Shown here piece after piece: positions 54,294 through 64,000 of a stretch of 64,000 nucleotides of DNA. The stretch covers positions 2,480,001-2,544,000 of the forward strand of contig JASJZC010000006.1 in NCBI GenBank assembly GCA_037178855.1, written 5' to 3'. The notes under the pieces are model-generated. The model worked only from the letters and a program-made list of their open reading frames with translations. It had not been told where the DNA came from and searched no databases. The position numbers and the translations under genes are program-made. Position 1 is the stretch's first letter. Each line of letters starts with the position of its first letter. This DNA is from Oscheius sp. JU75. Taxonomy: Eukaryota; Nematoda; Chromadorea; Rhabditida; Rhabditidae.

Positions 54294-54904
54294 TCAGTTC
54301 AATGCTTCTTCCTTTGGCACTCCCTCATTTTTCGAGACGACACGCTTCTGCCCTGCTAATTCGAAGACGGAGTTCGGATCAAATTGACACACAGAGGCTT
54401 TCTGTATGTTGCAATGGTGTTTTCTGAATCCTCAGTTACAGAGATAAAATTGCTGAACTACGTCCACGTGTCTCCCTTTAGCGGCTCTCTAGCGGCGGCA
54501 CACTCATAAGGATAAGGGGGATCAGCTGGCTCGGTTGGTGCCCAGTTTGTAAAAGTCACAGGTGCTCCAGTAGTCCATGTCCACTGCGGATTCATTAGGT
54601 AGTTTGCTCCGATCCAAAAACTTGTGACTTGAACAGTAGTACTCGTGAAGTTGGATACGTATGTATTTTCGAACATATTTTCTAGGACAACCAGATTGCC
54701 GCCGAGGCTGTTACACCTTTGCTCAGCTACCAGGAAACTGAGAAGCTCGGTGTTCACCTTGTAACACCTGCAATTTTAGTTTTGACTATGAAGCAGTGCA
54801 AGAACCTACTTGGTAGAGGACTTTGTATAGGGTGGGCTCCATCCCTGTGGGCATGCTGCCCAAGCAGCCGAGGCAAATGCCAAGAGAAGAGCCGTCGGTA
54901 ACAT
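54294..54904 (-). CDS. secreted C-type lectin, intact, inverted twin
   Basis: Exons 54904-54810, 54767-54462 and 54423-54294 join in phase (176 residues). The leader is MLPTALLLAFASAAWA followed by CPQGWSPPYTKSSTK. Exon 2 is almost identical to that of the gene at 50879, including SFWIGANYLMNPQWTWTTG and FTNWAPTEPADPPYP, and the closing HHCNIQKASVCQFD matches too. The tail differs slightly. The exon identity and matching 3' flanks point to recent inverted duplication or gene conversion. A TGATAGG site lies 18 bases before the start (54922-54928). Confidence 0.9.
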
Positions 54905-54921
54905 GGAAGAATGAAGCAACT

Positions 54922-54928
54922 CCTATCA
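54922..54928 (-). promoter_or_regulatory. GATA-like site before inverted lectin
   Basis: TGATAGG on the minus strand, in the shared promoter block. A stronger TTGATAA lies further upstream at about 54983-54989. Confidence 0.4.
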
Positions 54929-55137
54929 GTGGAAAGTCTTTTCGACTTTTATCAGTGGAAAGACTTTTCGAGAGAGCTACTCTTATCAACAGAAGAGATT
55001 GTGCAAAAGTGTTTCAGTGTTGAATAAAACAATCCTTATCAACAATGCTTACAGTGATGAATGAAACAATCTTTATCAGCTCTTTCCAAGAGAGAGCTGC
55101 ACCAAACAACAGAAATGACTATGGGGAGGGGTCTGGA

Positions 55138-55244
55138 AAAGGCAGGTTGTTACACTTAAACGATTGATAGTTTCAAAGTTTGTGGTTTTGGAGAAATGCT
55201 CCATGGTTGACATCACAAGAAAGGCCAACCAGACATGAATCTTA
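55138..55244 (+). repeat. lectin-cluster flank repeat, copy 3
   Basis: Plus-orientation copy; its motif position reads TTGTTACACTT, so the TGTTTCA is lost by one change. Confidence 0.78.
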
Positions 55245-55256
55245 GTCTCTGTCCCT

Positions 55257-55264
55257 CTGTTTCA
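55257..55264 (+). promoter_or_regulatory. exact CTGTTTCA core
   Basis: Full eight-base match in lectin-cluster flank DNA, in a pyrimidine-rich context unlike most other hits, so it may be chance. Confidence 0.3.
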
Positions 55265-55800
55265 CTGTCTGGACTGTTTTCTTCCCTTTATAGCCTGTCG
55301 TCGGTAGCAGAATTCAGAATAACAGAATTAAAAAATAGTAGAATTCTAAAGTCAAAAGCGTACTTTTTGCCCTCAGGCGTGCAAATAGTACGTTTTGCGG
55401 AGGTTACGCGTCCAAAAATACGGTATCAAAAGGTACTTTCTACATGTCCTAAACCGATTGGAAAGTTGCAACCAGTCTGACTTTCAAAATGTAGCCTTTA
55501 TGTTTCTCGTATACATTTTACGGTGAACTAGTCTTCATTGTACTCTCGTTTCTACATTTCCTAAACCGATTGGAAAGTTGCTGTTCCACTGTCTGGACGG
55601 TTTTCCTCCCTCTCTCTATAGCCTGTTGTCGGTAGGAACAGAATTCATCGTCCATTTTCTGAGTTGTTGTCAATCCAGTTAGTTGGCGTCAATTTAAAAC
55701 CAACAATTTATAGCTTTTTGTTTTGCTTTTGTTTCGTGGCCACGGACAAACAATCATTCAACCCATCATCGATGACTCTGGATAGGAGATGAATCTAGTA

Positions 55801-55842
55801 TTGGGTTGGCATATAAGTCTTTTCGCTTTTTGTAAACATGTT
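55801..55842 (+). mobile_element. solo mariner end
   Basis: Forty-two bases that match the mariner end at 61-102 in inverted orientation and abut a TA. Beyond them the sequence changes at once to lectin promoter text, so only one end remains. Confidence 0.65.
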
Positions 55843-55935
55843 CTTTGTCTTCTCTTCTGTTGATAAGAGTAGCTCTCTGTCGTTAACATGAATGAAAAGA
55901 GCAACTCTTATCAGCGGAATTTCTTTTCGGTATGA

Positions 55936-56090
55936 GTTCGGTATTCACCATGTAGCATCTGCAATTTTGATATTGACTATGGAGCAGTGCAAGAAGCGTA
56001 CTTGTTAAAGCCGGCTCCATCGATAGTCCCAGCTGGGCAAGCTGCCCAAGCAACCGAGGCAAATGCCAACAGAAGAGCAGTCGGTAATAT
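55936..56090 (-). pseudogene. truncated C-type lectin with lost start codon
   Basis: Exon 1 (56090-56002) encodes the family leader but its first codon reads ATA instead of ATG. Exon 2 starts at 55958 with CYMVNTEL and breaks after about eight codons into promoter-like sequence of another copy. Both defects make it non-functional, unless an upstream in-frame start is used. Confidence 0.8.
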
Positions 56091-56277
56091 GGAAGAATGG
56101 AGCAACTCTTTTCGGTGGAAAGACTTTTCGAGAGAGCTACTCTTATCAACAGAAGAGGTTGTGTGGTGTATGAAACAATCCCTATCAACTATGCTTAGAG
56201 TGGTGAATGAAACAATCTTTATCATCAGGTCTTTCCAAGAGAGGGTACCCCAAACAACAGAAGTGACTTTGGGAGGA

Positions 56278-56395
56278 GACACGTTGTTTCATTAAATGAT
56301 TGATATTTTCAAAGTTTGTGGTTATGGAGAAATGCTCCATGGTTGGCATCACAAGAAAGGCCAATCAAACACAGTTATACTTGAATCGTTGTTTC
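56278..56395 (+). repeat. lectin-cluster flank repeat, copy 4
   Basis: Plus-orientation copy with TGTTTCA at 56285. It closes the lectin cluster on the right. Confidence 0.78.
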
Positions 56396-57274
56396 TGTCG
56401 CTCTGTTTCTTCGTCTGGACCGTTTTCTTCCCTCGCGAAGATATTTATGAATTTTATTGTTAGAAGTTCTGGTAACGTCCAGAATAATGTAGGCTTCACC
56501 AAACTGTGATAACTTGGCACAGGACAGTTAGCTTGGCTCTTCTAGGTCTCCTCCTATATGCTCGCAGTCTCTCCTCTCTAGCCCGGTCTCTCTGCCAGTC
56601 GACGCAAACAACACGTGCCCAGAGCGCGAAGACAACAGCCGAGAGAAAGTGACGCGATCGAAAATATATTTGCCAACGCTGAGCGTAAACCGACCGCCGC
56701 TTTCTCTTGTTTTTCAAAGATCAAATAACGGAGGAGGCAGAACTGTCGATGTTATTCTTGTCTGGCTCATGTGGCAGAGTCCATAATGACTGTTTGCACG
56801 GCCTGGGTGCTCATTTACAGGTGTTTTGGCTCGTCGTATCAATTTGTTTCCTTCTTCTTCCCTTGTCTGAAAGCTTACTTTTCGGACCCCAATATTGTTT
56901 TGCGCTTCATCAATCTCGATGGGGTACACTTTGAAAAAGTTTTGTTTCAAAACTAGTATCTACACGTTGGAATTGAGGTAGACATTAATTTCATCTTTAG
57001 TAAACGAAGTGGTTTCATCAATTTGACCGGTGTGTACCCAAAAGAAGTAGATTTGCTTCACTGTCTCTATAAAGTCTAATATAACAAAAGCGTTTTGTTT
57101 TTCAAAGAGTAATATTTCATCGCAAGTCATTAGAAGACGGAGGTGAAATAAGTACTAAAGCTTTGGTACATGAGAAAAATGAATATGTAGAAGAAAAATA
57201 AGACGAAAATGGGCTACTGTTAGCAAATCAGTCCAATCTGAGCCATGACTTTTCATTCTTTCTCTCTATGGCAG
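56396..57274. other. intergenic, possible promoter of the SH3-SH2 gene
   Basis: A less AT-rich stretch at about 56520-56710 (CGACCGCCGC, GTGACGCGATCG) lies ahead of the plus-strand gene and may be its promoter. TGTTTCA occurs at 56943. No coding exon is convincing. Confidence 0.35.
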
Positions 57275-57290
57275 GATAGCGCAGTGGCAG

Positions 57291-60200
57291 ATGGCACCAT
57301 TGTCGGCGTCGCAAGACCCTTCAGCCTCGTTGGTCAGGTGAAAGATATAATTTCTTTGCTTTCCGAGGAGATATTACTGTCCCCACCAGTTTTAAGTTTT
57401 CCGCTATTGGCACAGAAAAAAACATACGTGTTTCAACGGTTGTACATACCCTTGTTCTTTGCGAACCAGACACTTATGCTATTCAACTTTTCCAACTACC
57501 CATATTCACACTTGTTCTTAGTTTCCGCATGAATACCAAAGAGGTTTTAGCCTTTCAAAGCGTGTTTAAGTAATAGCACACCCAGTTTATCAGAAATACG
57601 CAGAGATCACGATTGTAAACTGCAGAATGGCCTTTCCCGCCTCATTGCAAAAGCAAAAAAAAAACTGGTCTGGTTTCATCTGGAGGCCCGGACAAACAAC
57701 ACCACCCTCACCCCCAGATTACACACAGGGCAATCGTCTGCTGTGTTCCGTCTCTGTATAGGTCAACAGCGGGATCATCTCTGGAATAGAAGGGGGCATT
57801 TTGAAAATTTTATTGTTTTCATTTTGCTTTTCATCATCTAACCGATTCGGAACTCGTTCAACTCGTTTATCCTCCATGATTAAAACCTTTTTTCCAACAA
57901 ACAACAAGGACTTTTTTTACCTTTGCCATCCTTTGACATTGGCTTGGAAGTCAGGAACTTTCTTATAACTTTTGCTTGAAGCATTTTTCTGAAGCAAAAT
58001 ACCCGTTATACCCTATTTTCAAACTATAAACTTTTGTAAGACTAGGTATAGGGGGAGAATGTTAGAAGGAAAAGTGCGGATATAGCTATTTTTGTCTTTC
58101 CTTTATTAGAATTTACAAACAATAGCGAATTTTAAATGCACTGTCTTTTCTTACTCGATTTCAGCATCACATTGAAACGTAAAGCGCTTGCAAGCTAAAC
58201 GTTTGCTACAGTTGTTATCATCATATACTTTTCTTCTTGAAACATAAAGGATTAATTTTCGCCTACTTTCTCGTTCAATCCCCGTTCTCCAACTATCATA
58301 GCACTTGATGTCTAGGTGCACAATTTGTTCCCTCCCAAAATAATTTTTTGGTGGTGTGACGTGAAATATAGCTTCCGTAAAGGTTTCATCTATAGTTTTT
58401 CTTTGAAACATAAAAATTTTCTGTAAACAACGTTTGGTTACTCTTCGTCGCATTTCCCCATACAAATCCTGTTCTCCAATCACCATAACCCTTGTTTTTC
58501 TCCCAGTACAGTCTCGGTTCGGAGCCTTGTTTACCCAAAAACTTGCTCTCTGAGTTCGTTCTTATCATATGAACCCCGGTCTACCCGGGAGTACTCTTCG
58601 TCTTTGATCAGAACTTGTTTGTCCCGTCATATCCAGCCCGAAAAGGTCTCACGTCTCTTATCAGTCTGGACCATGTTTTCGATCTCTCTTTCACCAGTTT
58701 TGTGTCTCTTTTACGAATTTTTTACGTTTCAGCACAAGTATAAGAATGGACTTTTTCGACACCCAGCACGCTAGCCTCGATTCCGGGATGGGATCGGACA
58801 ACGATAGCCAGCTGGTCAGAGTCTGGAGGGAGAAGGAAGAGCTGGAGCGGAAGTTGAACAGCATGTTGGATCAGCAGAAAGGTGGGAAACTAGAAGAAAC
58901 CCTGAATGTTTTGATAATGATTCGAATGTGCTGAAATATCTCGAATCTGTCTTATACAAAACGGGTAAAACAACAAAAGTCTGGAAACTTTTTCTTTGTA
59001 AATGTTTCAATCTACCCCCCGTAGCAGATTTCTAGTGGTACACATTTTCCTGTTTCAGTAAGAGAAGATACTGAAACAACATTAGCCCTAGAGATGGCAT
59101 AGGGTAGTATGAATGTTTCACTTGAACTCTTAGAGGGAACGTGGTTGAACCTCGTAAAGCCTGTGTCTAAGAGAACAGGAGAATTTCTACAGAAAGACCC
59201 ATTTTGCCGTTTTTTACTTGATGAACTTTTGAATTTTTTTTGTTTCAACATTACTATGAGAGTTTGGAAATCCCACTCAAAAAGTGCTTCACCTTCATTG
59301 GTTCCCTTTTAGTGCCATTTTGAAACCTAAAAGTTTCCAACACTCTCTCTACAAAACATACCATTTCCAGGTAGTCGCTCCTCGACCCTCTCCAGACCAC
59401 CTTCTCTAGGAAGTCCTACAAGTAAGTTTCACCCAGTTCTCCTCCAAACACTCAAATTCAGACAACAATCTAGTACACGGAATCCAGGAAACGCTCCAGA
59501 ATCTGGTCTGTCAATTAGAACAGTTCGGACAGAAGTTTGATGCCTTGACTACTAGAGGTTATCGCACCGTTTTATCATTTCAAAATACCTAATTATAGTT
59601 GATGAAATGGAGCAGAAGATCCATGAACTGCAGGGAACAAGACAGACAGTGACTCTGCTGCAGAACAATTTAGTGGCCAAATCACTGGATTTGAGTGAGA
59701 TGACATCGAGACTGGAGTTGGTGGAACGGGCTCAGAGGGTTGGTTGTTTACTTTTTCTTTGGGCAAAGAGTTTTGGTGAAAAATGATGACAAGCTCGTAT
59801 TGTGTCAGATGTATAGCGCTAGACTTATAGAGACAGTGAAACAAAAAAAAGTTTAATGATATCCCATGCACTAGACAAATGTTATTCGAGAATGCTTTCA
59901 CTGCTGTCCCAAGCATTTTTCTTGTCACAACACCTAGGGAGTACCACTTCCAGCTTCAATACAGTAACACACTGAAACATTCTTCTTCACAATTTTGTCA
60001 TTTCAATTTGAACGTTTTTCGTCTCTTAAGCCGGATTTATTTTTGGAACATCCGTTATGAGATCGCATCTGATTTGGCCTTCTGGTACGAACAGTGGAAC
60101 AAAAAAATGTTTAAAAGACCTTTTTGGATCTGACAAAACAGAAAGTTTGACTTGACTGTATTCCAGCAGGACAACGCAACGTCGGTTGAGTAAAAGAGAA

Positions 60201-62342
60201 ACTATAACAGACTAGAATGAAACACGAATTTTTGCGACTCCCAAAAAAAAAATTCTTCCAAAATTTGTCAGGTTTTAGTACAGCTACAATGAAGCGATAT
60301 CGATTAAATCAACGATAGTAAAAGTCCCGAGGAATCATATCAGCCTTGGTTCAAACATTATAAAAAAAAAATCAGCGTAATTTCTGTGATGCCATCTTAC
60401 TCTATAGTCTCACAGGTTCTATTGTGTGGACTGTGGTTGTACCTATTACTGTAACGTAACTGGTATGCAGCTTAAACATACACTGTTAGACAGAAAAGAC
60501 CAAAACCATGTTTCAAAAGAGTGGGGGTCCTTCTTTTGATTTGTAAAACTTTTTTAATGATTCGATTGCCAACTACGTGATCACTTGCATAATTATCATC
60601 AACAGCTGAAACATTCTTCTTTTCCTGACCCCGTTTCAAAAACTAACAATTCCAGGGAGCCGCCACCCATTCCGACCTGGTGAAACGTAAGAAAATTCTG
60701 GAACAGGGTGGAACGAATCCTCTTCTCGTGGAAAAGAAGCAGATTCCCCGGAAGCACTCTTTCCCCTTGGCCCGGTCTACTCTGGAAGAGCCCCGACCGA
60801 TCTTTTCGCGCAAAATACGCGAAAAGTACGAGGACAGACCGACCAGGAAGACCAGTGTTCCCACGAGACGGCTAGAACAAATGTCTACACCTTCTTCTGG
60901 GGTAAGAAAAAGTAGAAAATGTTCCAAATATACATTTAGGGCCTTCGGGGAGTGTCATCTTGGTCGTCTTTCACCGCTCCCAGGGCCAGATTTGCTGGGA
61001 CTGGAGGGGAGAATTCTGAAGAGGAGGTAAGCCTTCTTTTTCAAGTTGGGTTCAAGTAAAACGAGAAAGTTTTTGCTTTGCTTTATCGTCGTTATTTCCG
61101 CAAAAAAAGACGAATAACCAGGGATAGAAAAAAGGTTACGTTTCAGATTCAATTGAAATAGACAGAGCCCTTTTCCCTTTGCTTTGAGCTAAATCGAAGG
61201 AAAACAAAGTAAATTAGATGCAAACTTTTATGTTTCAAGCTCACTACAAATAAAGACAGCTTTTTCTTTTTACTACTGCGGCGTGATCCGCGTGTGCAGA
61301 AACTATTGTCGTGAAAATGTAAACTTTTAGTGCTTCTAGTTTAGCTCATATAAAACAAAAATATCTCTTTTTTACTGAGGGAGTCAAAATATAAATATCA
61401 GGCAGTGGTAGCGCTCTTCTTCCACAACACCGACTCTCCAAGCGGCCTCTCATTCGAACTCGGCGATCAACTGGAAATTGCTGGAAGGACGGGAGAAGAG
61501 TTCTCTATGGCTCGAAACAGTCAAGGACAGACCGGATTCATACCCAATAAATTGGTGGGTTCTGAAAAAATACGACTGTGAAGCAATTTGAAAAAAAGTT
61601 ATCATTATACAGGTTCAGTGAAATTTTCATTGAACTTCCTTTCTTTCTAAAAGTCCCAATGTTTCAACTTTCATGCTTATACAGAACTTTTTACTGAGAA
61701 GGCCAATATTGCCTCTTCTAAAATCATATACTTTCAGCCTTTGCTGTTTCTTCATACCAACATGGTTTAAAATGTTTCAACTCTTAGTTGTACTTTTGAG
61801 AGAACTTCTAAATATTTCAAACACTGCTCATATTCAAACAGAAAGAAACCTTTGTGTCTGTTAGTGCTGCAGAAGTTCAGTTCCACATATGTGATCGCTT
61901 TGAAACAAAAAACATACTTTCTTTGCTCAGTATGTTTCAATTATTGGAACCAATCACACTTTGAAGAGAGTCAAAGTATGAACAATTCAGGTCCAACGAG
62001 TCTTGCCCCTCGATCGGAGCTCCTGGTTCTACGGAAATCTACCGGAAGCTGAAGTCGAAACCCTATTATCATCTGCTATTACCGGAGACTTTCTAGTTCG
62101 AATCACTCACGAAAATCAGTACATTGTTGAGCTGAAAGGAAAGACGAAAGTCCACCATATTCCGGTAAGTCTCTCCCCCGTATTGTCTCGGAAATTCTGC
62201 CTTTCAGGTTCCAATAGTCAACGAAAAGGTGGAGATGGGAGGAAGGAGCTTCGCCAATGTCCCATGCATGATTACGTACTATTTATTCAGCAAAGTTCCT
62301 ATTGTTTTTGGAGAGCATTTGAAGAGGCCACTGCTAAAATAA
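57291..62342 (+). CDS. SH3-SH2 adaptor with coiled-coil N-terminus
   Basis: Exons join in phase: 57291-57337, 58733-58881, 59371-59421, 59462-59557, 59599-59738, 60656-60901, 61402-61554, 61991-62164, 62208-62342 (about 396 residues). An acceptor at 57274 precedes the first ATG; a second in-frame ATG is at 58746. Residues about 50-180 are helical and probably coiled coil (REKEELERKLNSMLDQQK). A basic linker follows (SFPLARSTLEEPRPIF), then an SH3 domain (VALFFHNTDS, LSFELGDQLEI, QGQTGFIPNKL) and an SH2 domain (SSWFYGNLPEAE, the phosphotyrosine-binding FLVR in GDFLVRITHE, and VPIVFGEHLKRPLL at the end). There is no kinase, so it should act as an adaptor binding phosphotyrosine and proline-rich partners. 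I cannot assign an orthologue. A possible extra exon at 60940-61027 breaks the frame. Confidence 0.85.
57429..61938. promoter_or_regulatory. piRNA-type motif group in adaptor introns, mixed strands
   Basis: TGTTTCA (+): 57429, 59003, 59051, 59114, 59241, 60509, 61231, 61660, 61773, 61932. TGAAACA (-): 58238, 58404, 59072, 59837, 59973, 60218, 60607, 61901. All are intronic. Several + hits share the form AAATGTTTCAA or AATGTTTCAAC. None was noted after 61938. Confidence 0.58.
59050..59057 (+). promoter_or_regulatory. exact CTGTTTCA core
   Basis: Full eight-base match in an adaptor intron, with a minus-strand site 15 bases further on at 59072. Confidence 0.5.
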
Positions 62343-62497
62343 AAAGTTGGTAAAAGAATAAATTAATATGAAAAATGGAAGAAAGACAGAGAAACAAATA
62401 TAACCCTAGGCGAATATATCCCTTTTGTTATCTTCTTCGTTGTTCAATAACATTTTGGAACATTAAGAGAAACATTGTGGCCATTCTATTAGAGCTT

Positions 62498-63214
62498 TTA
62501 CGGTAGTTTCACAATTTCTTGCAAAAAAAACTTGAGGTTTTCTGGACTACTTTTGACTCTATACTGATGAACGCCTATAAAATTTCCAGTTTTTTTGTTC
62601 AAGTAGAAAATTGGCTGTTTGCATGCGAGACATTCGGACAAAAGTTCCCCAAACACTAGTCGGAGATAGTCATGAGCTTGAGCAATCATTGTCTCATCCA
62701 ATTTAAAGGACCTTAGAAAGTCCAGCTTCTTTTCCAGAGCCAGATCTTCATTTTGTAATACTGCTACTACCGTTGGCTGGTGTTTTAGGGGAACGTCTTC
62801 GAGAAAATCCATTGAGGAAGAATTCTGAAGACAGCTGATGGGAGAAAGACTTAAGTTAGAATTCACAACCTCATGTTTTTGCATTTTTCAATGCTTTACA
62901 CTCAGTTGCTCGGTTTTTAAGTATGTGTAATCAATTCGCCGCCAAATTCTACCCTAGAACCGTCTAGCTTATTAAAAATATTTATCGAGAAAAATAGAGA
63001 AAATTCACATAACGCTGGATTTCACTTTCGAGATCGTGACATACCCCTCCTCCAGCCGATCCATAAGTCTTCTTTCAGCCGATGAGATCGTCAGAAAGAA
63101 AGTATCCTTGGCCTCAAATATGACGTTGTCCAGCCTGGGGGGTTTGAATATAAAACATTCAAGGTCTTTTCGTCTAGGAACGTGCCAAGTTATTTTCAAA
63201 CGTTGCAAAAACAA
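62498..63214 (-). CDS. unrecognised conserved-looking gene, 3' exons
   Basis: The last exon (62834-62498, stop at 62500) joins in phase to an upstream exon ending at 63045; the junction reads DRLEEG/CLQNSSS. The protein part includes ISSAERRLMDRLEEG, then SMDFLEDVPLKHQPTVVAVL, ALEKKLDFLRSFKLDETM and HDYLRLVFGELL. It ends with a short Cys-containing stretch (ECLACKQPIFYLNKKTG) and HQYRVKSSPENLKFFLQEI. It looks mostly helical and soluble. The start of the upstream exon is open: 63214 is the far end of the frame, and an acceptor near 63135 is an alternative. The gene lies tail to tail with the SH3-SH2 gene, 155 bases apart. Function unknown. Confidence 0.55.
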
Positions 63215-63409
63215 TTATCATTATAGAAATGGTACAAAATACAGTCCGCTTCCCGCTGATTTTGCCAAGCCTAATAACACGAGCAAACAGCTTTCCAACA
63301 TAACCTATAAATCCGGATAATATATCGAATGTTTATTTTTCTACAACTGAAATGCTCGCTCCCTGCTCCGATTACTTCTTCTGCTTTTCTTTTTCTTACT
63401 CTTCTTTTA

Positions 63410-63780
63410 AACGGTATGGGATGATTTCCCACATAATCTGCATCTGATCAAGAACTTGCTGAGTTTCAACAAGGTTTTGATTATTTCCAGTCTTGCGTCC
63501 ATAGTGGAGGAGGGGTTCAAGTTGAAAATTTCATGATTTCGGCTGACTCTGCAGCAAACGCAAAGCTCCTTTCTGGTTCTTGGGGTCCAGTAACGATTTC
63601 AGTTGTATCTGGTGTATTGTCCTCTAAATGCTGTTCAGCCTCAAGAAACCTCTCGACAAGATTGGAAAAGCCTACCGCATCTCGAAGAGACAGTTCAATT
63701 CGTCAAAATTTGTTTTTCGGAGTTTCAGTTTGGTTTCAGGCAGACCTTCTATGTTTAGAATAGAGGTAACGGTTTGACGG
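63410..63780 (-). CDS. possible upstream exons of the same or another minus gene
   Basis: Three overlapping minus-strand frames look protein-like: SILNIEGLPETKLKLRKTNF (about 63770-63675), LRDAVGFSNLVERFLEAEQH running to 63530, and HYGRKTGNNQNLVETQQVLD to a stop at about 63407. They cannot be joined without an intron or a frameshift. A donor at CAGATTAT/GTGGGA (about 63434) could link the last one to the gene at 62498-63214. Treat as unresolved exons. Confidence 0.35.
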
Positions 63781-64000
63781 ATCGGCTCGGGATTGTCTTA
63801 ATGGTAGCCTTCCATTGCTAGAAGGTGTAAATAGAGAGCTGTTATTGAATGGACAGTGCTCCTTATCTAACTTTCCTCACCGCGGCAAACAGTGATTTTG
63901 ATTTGTTTTGAGAGGTAGAGAGACAAGAGCAGTCTCTCTCCTACTTTCTTTCTGACATATCTTCCCCAAGCTTTAAAAATGCAAGAATTTCAAATCTTTT
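63781..64000. other. right edge, nothing recognised
   Basis: AT-rich sequence with a short CT-rich run; no frame or motif could be supported. Confidence 0.3.

Overview
The window looks like a clade V (rhabditid/diplogastrid-type) nematode genome. Evidence: many-exon genes with GT..AG introns down to about 40 bp, BEL/Pao and mariner elements, small secreted C-type lectins next to GATA sites, a splice acceptor four bases before a start codon (a trans-splicing-like arrangement), and a very large excess of the heptamer TGTTTCA/TGAAACA. That heptamer is the core of the 'Ruby' promoter motif (CTGTTTCA in C. elegans) that drives single 21U-RNA (piRNA) genes.

Layout. 1-102: one end of a mariner element, inserted in a decayed BEL/Pao retroelement (about 103-7639, minus strand: gag, RT, RNase H, integrase, phlebovirus-glycoprotein-like env). 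7640-9445: a TIR DNA transposon with a KRBA2-type integrase ending in a cysteine-rich tail. About 10695-11330: a second, decayed mariner. 12816-23643 (minus): ATP-citrate lyase in 21 exons. 23.7-37.2 kb: no convincing gene, but dense TGTTTCA motifs. 37221-40680 (plus): a small predicted N-myristoylated protein. 41488-46895 (minus): kynureninase in 12 exons, with an inverted copy of part of exon 5 inside intron 6. 49.7-56.4 kb: a scrambled, inverted cluster of secreted C-type lectins (three intact, at least three broken). 57291-62342 (plus): an SH3-SH2 adaptor with a coiled-coil N-terminus. 62498-about 63780 (minus): an unrecognised gene, tail to tail with the adaptor.

Main result. By hand count the heptamer occurs about 130 times between 12.3 and 62 kb, where roughly 6-10 are expected, against 3 in the first 12.3 kb. 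Hits lie almost entirely in introns and intergenic DNA. Their orientation comes in long blocks: mostly + at 12.8-17.5, mostly - at 18.4-30, all + at 32.2-38.2, mostly - at 38.2-41.4, mostly + at 42.9-46.7 kb. I read 12.3-62 kb as part of a motif-dependent piRNA cluster hosting ordinary metabolic genes. The usual first base of the motif here is A or T, not the C of C. elegans.

All exon borders were read by eye from splice sites, reading phase and family similarity. No searches or RNA data were available.
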